DNA of 64,000 bases, taken from positions 62,001-126,000 of the forward strand of contig UQCC01000003.1 in NCBI GenBank assembly GCA_900539325.1, written 5' to 3'. The translations under genes were made by a program, and so were the position numbers. Shown here one piece after another: positions 1 through 6,900 of the stretch (its first letter is position 1; the number at the start of each line of letters is the position of its first letter). The notes beneath the pieces were generated by a model. It did no database searches. It had not been told where the DNA came from and saw only the letters and a list, made by a program, of their open reading frames with translations. Source of the stretch: an uncultured Eubacterium sp. Lineage in GTDB: Bacteria; Bacillota; Clostridia; Oscillospirales; Acutalibacteraceae.

Positions 1-494
1 GCGTCGCAAACCGAACCGATTTGTCTGATGTGAGCACCAACGGCAATTCCCTTTTCGGCAAGGATTTGCTTTGCAACCGCACCTGCAAAAACAATAGGTG
101 CAGTAAGTCTGCCGCTGAAATGTCCGCCGCCGCGAATATCGTTAAATCCGTTGTATTTAACATAAGCGGGATAATCGCTGTGACTCGGACGGGGAACGGT
201 CATCAAATTTGAATAATCGCCGCTTTTTGTATTTGTGTTTTCAATCACCATGGCGAGCGGCGCACCCGTTGTAACGCCGTCAAGAACGCCCGACAAAATG
301 TGCGGAATATCCTTTTCAAGCCTCGGAGTTGCGGTTTTATCCTTACCCGGAGCACGGCGTGACATATCTTTGTATATTTTGTCTGTATCAAGCTTAACGC
401 CCGACGGAAGTCCGTCGATAACACAGCCGATAGCTTCACCGTGACTTTCGCCGAACACGGAAATTTTAATATTATCACCTATCGATGAAGACAT
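1..494 (-). CDS. aroC: Chorismate synthase, N-terminal part (runs off window)
   Basis: Last step of the shikimate pathway: EPSP to chorismate, using reduced FMN. About 164 N-terminal residues are in the window; the stop lies beyond base 1. The translation shows the family start GESHGEAIG (H18 is the conserved catalytic histidine) and the block RPSHSDYPAYVKYNG followed by RGGGHFSGRLT, the clostridial version of the second signature. The start at 494 is set by a GGAGGTAAC ribosome binding site 5 bases upstream and overlaps the end of aroA by 20 bases, so it is the last visible gene of the tyrA-aroB-aroA-aroC operon. Identification is firm; only the length is unknown. Confidence 0.95.
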   Translation of the reverse strand, partial: MSSSIGDNIKISVFGESHGEAIGCVIDGLPSGVKLDTDKIYKDMSRRAPGKDKTATPRLEKDIPHILSGVLDGVTTGAPLAMVIENTNTKSGDYSNLMTVPRPSHSDYPAYVKYNGFNDIRGGGHFSGRLTAPIVFAGAVAKQILAEKGIAVGAHIRQIGSVCD

Positions 495-1683
495 TTGCGT
501 TACCTCCGATACTGTTAAAATCATTGAAAAAGTCGGGATACGACTTATTTATACTTTGTGCGTCATCAATTGTTGAAAGACCGTCAACACCGGTAGCGGC
601 AACCGTCATAGCCATAACAATTCTGTGATCGTTAAAGCCTTTCATATTTGCCGCATGGAGGGTGCTGCCGAGAATTTCCATACCGTCGTCAGTTTCTTCA
701 ACCTCTGCACCGAGTTTTTTAAGATTATACACTATGCTTTCTATTCTGTCCGACTCCTTATACCTGAGCCGTTGGGCACCCGTAATAACGGTTTTTCCGC
801 TTGCATAAATGCCTGCAACGGCAAGTGACGGAACCATATCCGGAATGTCCGTTGCATTTATTTCTATGCCGTGAAGCTGTGATTTTTTTACAACAACGCT
901 GTCATTATTGACAGTAACATCTGCACCGAATTTTTTAAGAATATCGGCAATTTTCTTGTCACCCTGCGTGCTGTTGACATCAAGTCCCGTAAGAGTAACA
1001 TCACCGAAAAGTGCACCTGCAACCATAAAAAACGCCGCCTGCGACCAATCTGCCTCAACCGTGTAATCACGCTTTTTGTAAATTTGATTACCCGGAATAA
1101 AATACGAATTTTCTCTTTCTTCAACCTTAACGCCGAAGTCCGCCATAACCTTGACGGTCATATCAACATAAGGCTTAGACTGAAGTTCTGTTGTAAGAAC
1201 AATCTCGCTGTCGCCGTCAAGAATCGGCAATGCAAGAAGCAATCCCGTAATATACTGCGAGCTGACATTCCCTGCAATTTCAAACCTGCCGGGCGTAAGT
1301 TTTCCGCTGACTGTAAGCGGCAAAGTTCCCGTGCAATCACACTTTACACCGTGTTCGGGAAGCAGGCGAAGATAGTCACCGATAGGTCGCTCCGGAAGCT
1401 TACCCCTGCCGACAAATTTTACCCTTTTGCCAAGCGCCGCCGCAACGGGAATCATAAATCTCAGCGTCGAGCCGGACTCTATGCAGTCGGCAATCGGCTT
1501 GTCGCCTTTAAGTGCCGATATAACGCCCAGAGTAGCCTGCATATCCTTTGAATCTATAAGCGGAGACACATTGCCGCCCCCTGCCAAAAACGAGCAAATA
1601 AGTGCTCTGTGAGCCGCTGATTTTGACGGAGGAACCTGCACCGTTCCGCTGATATTCGATTTTTGTATTTTTGCTATTCTCAT
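475..1683 (-). CDS. aroA: 3-phosphoshikimate 1-carboxyvinyltransferase (EPSP synthase)
   Basis: Joins shikimate-3-phosphate and phosphoenolpyruvate to give EPSP in the cytoplasm. 402 residues, a little shorter than the usual 420-430. Substrate-binding motifs visible: PPSKSAAHRAL (K21), then RGKLPERPIGDYLRLL, and late in the protein a KESDRI motif and a FNDHRIVMA motif. The phosphoenolpyruvate-site loop reads ESGSTLRFMIP (residues 69-79) instead of the enterobacterial NAGTAMRPL, so the glycine is kept but the following Thr is Ser and the Pro is Phe. The start codon overlaps the aroB stop by one base (TAATG), implying translational coupling. Confidence 0.96.
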   Translation of the reverse strand: MRIAKIQKSNISGTVQVPPSKSAAHRALICSFLAGGGNVSPLIDSKDMQATLGVISALKGDKPIADCIESGSTLRFMIPVAAALGKRVKFVGRGKLPERPIGDYLRLLPEHGVKCDCTGTLPLTVSGKLTPGRFEIAGNVSSQYITGLLLALPILDGDSEIVLTTELQSKPYVDMTVKVMADFGVKVEERENSYFIPGNQIYKKRDYTVEADWSQAAFFMVAGALFGDVTLTGLDVNSTQGDKKIADILKKFGADVTVNNDSVVVKKSQLHGIEINATDIPDMVPSLAVAGIYASGKTVITGAQRLRYKESDRIESIVYNLKKLGAEVEETDDGMEILGSTLHAANMKGFNDHRIVMAMTVAATGVDGLSTIDDAQSINKSYPDFFNDFNSIGGNANVFIDR

Positions 1684-2735
1684 TATTTCAAACCGAAGAA
1701 TTTCGGTATATCCTCATTCTTAATTTTCTGCGTAAACGACTCGCCGATTTTGCTCAAAAGCACAAAGTTGATTGAATCCGCCGTACGCTTTTTGTCGGCG
1801 TTCATACAAACGATGATGTCGTGCAAATCGTTGCTGTCCTCGGTCATAAGATTGTACTTTTTGAGCACATTGGCAATACGCTCAGAAGTGCCTTTTTCGG
1901 TAATTCCGTTTGCTTCACCGGCTTTTGTAATCATTACCATACCGATGCCGACAGCCTCACCGTGCGAAATCGTTGTGAAATTGTGCAATTTTTCAATAGC
2001 ATGACCCGAAGTGTGGCCGAAATTGAGAAGTGCTCTTTCGCCGTGTTCCTTTTCGTCACGCTCAACAACACCCGCTTTTATGCTGACGCATTCAAAAATA
2101 ATGTCATCGATTATGTCCTTGGCATTTTGATTTTCCGTTTTTTCAAACAACGAAGCGGATTTTATACAGCCCGTCTTGATAACCTCTGCCATACCGTCCG
2201 AGAAAAAGTGCGGCGTCAAGGTGTCAAGCGTGTTAGGGTCAATAAGGACCAGAACGGGTTGATGGAACGCTCCGCAAAGATTTTTGCCTTGAGGCAAATC
2301 AACCGCTGTTTTTCCGCCCACGGACGAATCCACCTGAGCAAGAAGCGATGTCGGAATTTGAACAAAATCAATACCCCTAAGGTAAATTGCGGCGGCAAAT
2401 CCTGCCATATCTCCGCAAACGCCGCCGCCGAGAGCAACAACAAGGTCGTTTCTTGTAAGCCCGTTTTCTGCCATAAATTCCACCATGGAAATTACCGTGG
2501 CTGTGGTTTTGGACTCCTCACCTGCATCAAAAACATAGGTACAAACATCGTAGCCGACTGCTTTCAACTGTTCTTCAACGGTGTTGCCGTAAATTTTGTA
2601 AACATTGGTGTCGCTTATCAGGCAAACCTTTGCCGCGTTTGACACCTCTTTGATATATTTTCCGCATGAGGACATCAAGCCTTTTTCGATAAAAATATTG
2701 TACCCCTTGCCTACATTTACATTGAGTGTTTTCAT
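1683..2735 (-). CDS. aroB: 3-dehydroquinate synthase
   Basis: Second step of the shikimate pathway, cyclising DAHP to 3-dehydroquinate with NAD and a divalent metal. 350 residues, normal length. The NAD/substrate region GGGVCGDMAGF, then YLRGIDFVQIPTSLLAQVDS and SSVGGKTAVD is diagnostic; metal-ligand histidines lie in LNFGHTSGHAIE and in the TISHGEAVGIG segment. It overlaps tyrA by one base upstream and aroA by one base downstream. The enzymes before it (DAHP synthase) and after it (aroE) are not in the window, while dehydroquinase aroQ lies 37 kb away beside efp. Confidence 0.96.
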   Translation of the reverse strand: MKTLNVNVGKGYNIFIEKGLMSSCGKYIKEVSNAAKVCLISDTNVYKIYGNTVEEQLKAVGYDVCTYVFDAGEESKTTATVISMVEFMAENGLTRNDLVVALGGGVCGDMAGFAAAIYLRGIDFVQIPTSLLAQVDSSVGGKTAVDLPQGKNLCGAFHQPVLVLIDPNTLDTLTPHFFSDGMAEVIKTGCIKSASLFEKTENQNAKDIIDDIIFECVSIKAGVVERDEKEHGERALLNFGHTSGHAIEKLHNFTTISHGEAVGIGMVMITKAGEANGITEKGTSERIANVLKKYNLMTEDSNDLHDIIVCMNADKKRTADSINFVLLSKIGESFTQKIKNEDIPKFFGLK

Positions 2736-3562
2736 TATCCGATTTCTTCCTTAATCTTATTCGCTCTGTTCATCAAATCCTTGAGCGCCGGGGAATCCTC
2801 ATTTACGATGTTATACTTAAACTGCATAAGGTTTGATACAAGGTCGTCAATTTCCTTAACAAGTGCTTCTTTGTTGTCGATAAAGAGGTCTGCCCACATA
2901 TCCGCATTGATTCGTGCAACTCGTGACACATCACGGTACGAGCCTGCCGAATATCCTGCGTGTGACGGAGCAAGAGGAGAAAGCACGTATGAGCACGCAA
3001 GCACATGAGCAATCTGCGAAGTGAACGCAATCATTTCGTCGTGATGTTCGGGAGTTGTTACAACGGTTCTTGCAAAGCCCATACTTTCGGCAAGACCGAC
3101 AAGTGCGTCAACCTTATTACGAGGCGTGCCGTCAACCGGCGTCACAATAAAACTTGCTTTGTCGTACAAATTGTCAAGGCTGTTGTCGTATCCGCCGACT
3201 TCCCTGCCTGCCATCGGGTGAGCACCGATAAAGTAAAAATCAAGTTTTTCCTTTTCCATAGCACGGCAAATTTTTGTTTTGATGCCGCAGGAATCGGTTA
3301 CAACGCTGTCTTTTTTAAAGCTGTTTTTGTGCTCCAAAATAAAAGGAACAATGGCTTCCGGATAAAAATTAACAAAAGTGATGTCGGCTTCCGCCATAAG
3401 GGAGTCAATATCGCCCGTTTTGTCGATAACACCGTCACGAAGAGCCTTTTCTGTAACGGATTCCGTTCTGTTCCAGCCGAGGACGGTGTGGTTGGTATTC
3501 TTTTTTAGGGTCTTTGCCAAACTGGCACCGATAAGACCCAAACCGCAAATTAAAACGTTCAT
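2735..3562 (-). CDS. tyrA: Prephenate dehydrogenase
   Basis: Oxidative decarboxylation of prephenate to 4-hydroxyphenylpyruvate, committing chorismate to tyrosine. 275 residues, the length of a catalytic-domain-only enzyme with no fused chorismate mutase or ACT domain. The N-terminus is a Rossmann motif GLGLIG (residues 7-12); further signatures are GAHPMAGREVGGY and the helical C-terminal part with TSQIAHVLA and SAGSYRDVSRVA. First gene of the aro operon: a promoter lies just upstream and an AGGATGAC ribosome binding site precedes the ATG at 3562. Absence of an ACT domain suggests feedback control, if any, acts elsewhere. Confidence 0.92.
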   Translation of the reverse strand: MNVLICGLGLIGASLAKTLKKNTNHTVLGWNRTESVTEKALRDGVIDKTGDIDSLMAEADITFVNFYPEAIVPFILEHKNSFKKDSVVTDSCGIKTKICRAMEKEKLDFYFIGAHPMAGREVGGYDNSLDNLYDKASFIVTPVDGTPRNKVDALVGLAESMGFARTVVTTPEHHDEMIAFTSQIAHVLACSYVLSPLAPSHAGYSAGSYRDVSRVARINADMWADLFIDNKEALVKEIDDLVSNLMQFKYNIVNEDSPALKDLMNRANKIKEEIG

Positions 3563-3599
3563 TAGTTTGTCATCCTGTTATACATAAAAATACATATTA

Positions 3600-3628
3600 A
3601 TATTAACTTATATAAGACCCAATGTCAA
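3600..3628 (-). promoter_or_regulatory. Sigma-A promoter of the tyrA-aroBAC operon
   Basis: On the minus strand: -35 TTGACA (3623-3628), 17-bp spacer, -10 TAATAT (3600-3605). Initiation would fall about 30 bases before the tyrA start, leaving no room for a T-box or other long leader. Confidence 0.75.
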
Positions 3629-3693
3629 ATTATATGCGAATAATGTAATAAATTGTTAACAAAGGCAAGATGAAACGAATATTGTAATTGAAC

Positions 3694-3728
3694 AAAAAAA
3701 GAGCCGTGGATTTCTCCACAGCTCTTTT
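3694..3728 (-). terminator. Intrinsic terminator after the 49-aa peptide gene
   Basis: Minus-strand stem AAAGAGCTGTGG / CCACGGCTCTTT (one G-U pair) with a six-base loop, followed by a run of seven T. It ends the unit of the giant secreted protein and the small peptide. Confidence 0.88.
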
Positions 3729-3736
3729 GTAATTTT

Positions 3737-3886
3737 TTATTCACCGTCGCCGATTAAATTATCGTAGGTATCGTCCTTGTTAAGGTCGTTCTTACCGTTT
3801 TCTTCAGGTGTTGATGTAGTTATTGTACTACCCGACAACGAATATTTCCTGATTTCTAATTCAGGCTCAGAATAAAATTTCTTCAT
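3737..3886 (-). CDS. Small acidic 49-aa peptide, unknown function
   Basis: A 49-residue reading frame beginning MKKFYSEPELEIRKYSL, then a Ser/Thr stretch (SGSTITTSTPEEN) and an Asp/Asn/Gly-rich acidic tail ending DNLIGDGE. It has an excellent AGGAGG ribosome binding site 8 bases before the ATG, begins 23 bases after the stop of the giant secreted protein, and is followed at once by a strong terminator, so it is very likely translated and co-transcribed with that gene. There is no signal peptide, cysteine or membrane segment. The charged leader-like start and Ser/Thr-rich core resemble short conserved peptides of ruminococci and, loosely, ribosomal peptide precursors, but no modifying enzyme lies beside it. 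Function unknown. Confidence 0.8.
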   Translation of the reverse strand: MKKFYSEPELEIRKYSLSGSTITTSTPEENGKNDLNKDDTYDNLIGDGE

Positions 3887-3909
3887 TACTTTTACCTCCT
3901 TAGAAAATC

Positions 3910-6900
3910 TTAAAATGTATCTGTTGTGTTTGTAGGCATTGTTACCGGTGAATACTCGGTTACGAGCGTGCCGTCAGCTTTTCTGTAAGTAAAGTAAGCT
4001 TTCCATTGAAGACCTACTTCAGAAACCGACTCGCCTGCAAGATCAGATGTTTTAATCGAGATAACAAACTGGTTACCGCTTGTTGTGTAGTTTGACTTAA
4101 GTCTGTTTACACCGTTCTTTCCGGCATTGGCAAGTTTAAGGTCGCTGCCGTCGCCTTGAACAGCACCGTTTTTGTTGATCTTCAACAAAAGACCCTTTTC
4201 AACCATTTCGCAACCTTGAGGAAGAACGAATTGAGAAATGATAGATGCCTTTGTGCCCTGAGCAATAACAAGATCTGACTTTGTATCAACTCTTGCACCG
4301 TCTTCGTTGCCCGGTTCTGTAATGACACCCTTTTGGATAGCATCTCTGTAAGTTGGCTCATCAAGAGGAATAAGAAGTGCATCTTCGTGAACACGGAAAG
4401 AATAATCTGTACCGTATGCTACAACCTTACCCTTTGTAACAGCTGCGGCTGCAGGGTCCCAGGCTCTCTTATCAGCCTCTGTACCAAAGAGGTATCCTCC
4501 GTCACCAGGCGAATTAGCACAAGAATGATTGAACCAATCTTCCAAATCATCTGCACAAACCTGAACCCAAGCATATACTTCAGGAGTACCACCTTCAAGA
4601 TATCTACCTGCATCTTTGACTTCATATGAATTTGATTCGTTTCCTCTGTTTACAGTGTAATGTAAATCATATCCGTAGTAGCCTTCGCCGTCCTTTTGAC
4701 CGCGAGTAAATACTACTTCATCATTGTATCTAAGCTGTTCAACCTTAAATTTGTAGTCATAACCGTATGATGTATCACACACATATACCGTATATGCTGT
4801 TTCATTTGAGAAGTCATATACAAGTGTGATATAGGTGTTGTCAGTGATTGTAACTGTTTCGCCGGCTTTCATTGTCTTGCCGTTTACCTCGAATGAATTA
4901 AAGGTATAATACGGAAGTTTTGGTGCTTTCGAAGCATCAAGAGTAACAACTGTGCCCGAAGCAACATAATCTGTTGCAACGATAGACGAGTTAACACCGT
5001 TTACATATGAAATCTTGCATTGATTTGAAGATGATGAAGCACTCTTTGTTGTGAGAGTTGTTTCACCTCTTACAATAAATGTAAGTTCATCTGTTGTTGT
5101 ATAAAGTTTCTTTGCTACAGTTGCAGACGGTGATTTCATTTCATAATACCAGTCTACAACAGGCTTATCAGTAAGTGAAACTGTAACCTCTGTACCGTAA
5201 GCATATGTGCCCTTTGTGTATGACTGATTTTCGTCACCGTTTGGAACAATCTTTACGGTATAAGTCTTAAGTTGAAGACCCTCAAGAGCATTCTTGACTG
5301 CATTGTCGCAATCTGTTTGATCTGCGAAAACTTTTGTTGTAATGTTTACGCCTCTGACATTTACAACCTCTGTTTCCTTAAGTGCATCAAGAGCAGCTTT
5401 TCTTGCATCTTGGTCGTAAGCGTCAGGGTCGGTTCTGCTTTCGTTGTCTTTCTTGCATCCTTCAAGAGCGGTGGTGTCAGCAGTACTTTCTTTAAGAAGT
5501 GACTTAAAGCCTTCAATTGCAGTCTTTTCAGCATTTACAGCATTTACAACCTCAGTTTCGTCTGTATAGTGCTTTGCTTGCTCTACGGTTGACATATTAA
5601 GATATGTCAATGCGTTAAGCTTATCTCTCAATTCTTCAACCGAAGCCTTTGAATACTTGTTTTGTGCAATTGAATTTACAAGTGTTTCAGCTGCATTCTT
5701 AAGAGGAGTAAAGTTGATTTGATAAACAAGAGCATTAAACGCTTCTGTAAGTGCTGTTGCGTATGCGTCAACCTTTGACTGTTCTGATGCAGCAACATCG
5801 GTGATGTTGAGGTCGCTGAAATCACCTTGATACTGAGCAAGTGCATCTCTATATGCTTTGTCGAACGCAGTCCAGCTTGATGCCTTTACTTTTGCTTGGT
5901 CATTTTCATATGCGTTCTTTGTAGCTGCAAGTGCTTCCTTAAGCTTGGTGTTGTTAGCAGCCTTCTTAAGGTTCTTTCTTGCATTCCAAAGTGTTGTATA
6001 TCTATTGTCACATTTCCTTAAAATATCACTATACGACATCTCGTTATAGTTGAAATTTTCATTTGCCGCTCTTGTAGCATCAATGAGAGTTTTCCAAGAA
6101 GATGTTGTATATTGATTTGATGTTGCAAGGAAGTCTTTAGCTGTACATTGTGCAATAAGGTCAAACAAAGGAACAACATTTACAAAGCTGATGTTAAAGT
6201 TGTACTTTGCTCTTTCAAAGCCATAGCCTGCCCATGTAACAACATTTGTAGGAGCGTACTTCCAAAAGTATACAACGCCGAAATATGCATTTGTACTTGC
6301 AAGGTCAAGTCGTTTTGACATTGATGACGGAGTTGTTTTTTCGGAAAGTATATATGCGTCCGGGTCAACTGTAAGCTTTGTCTTTGTATCAAATTCTGTC
6401 CAGCCGTTCTTTGCATAAATACCGCCGTACGGTTGACTTGCATGATTGTCTGTTACGCCGAGTTCTGTTACAAAGTTGTGAGACGGATCGGTAATATAAT
6501 TACCTTGCGAGTCAATGCCGAGTGCCTTACCTGTTGACTTAGTTACGGTAATATTATCAATTTCCATTTTTATACCGGCACTAAGATTAAGCTGTGCTTT
6601 ATAATCATCAATTTTATCGGCGCCGATAGCATTGTTTTTAGGCCAGCCCGTACCGGCTGTTGATGTTGAGCTTAACTCACCTGACTGCACCTTACTTGCA
6701 TCAAGGATGAGGGCGTCAACGCAAGATTCAAAGTCTGTACCTTTTTGCTTATTATACGAACCCCATCTTGATGTAGGAAGATAATACTCAAACTTTTCAG
6801 GCTTTGTCTTGAACAAAATAGAATTTGTTGTGTATTCCCAATAGAACTTATATTGGTCGCCTCTTGCAGATGACTGGAATTCGGTCTTGTAATTTGAGCC

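Noticed and set aside
1821..2642. 273-aa plus-strand open frame opposite aroB
   Set aside because: aroB is intact with all motifs; the opposite frame has no domain and no ribosome binding site.
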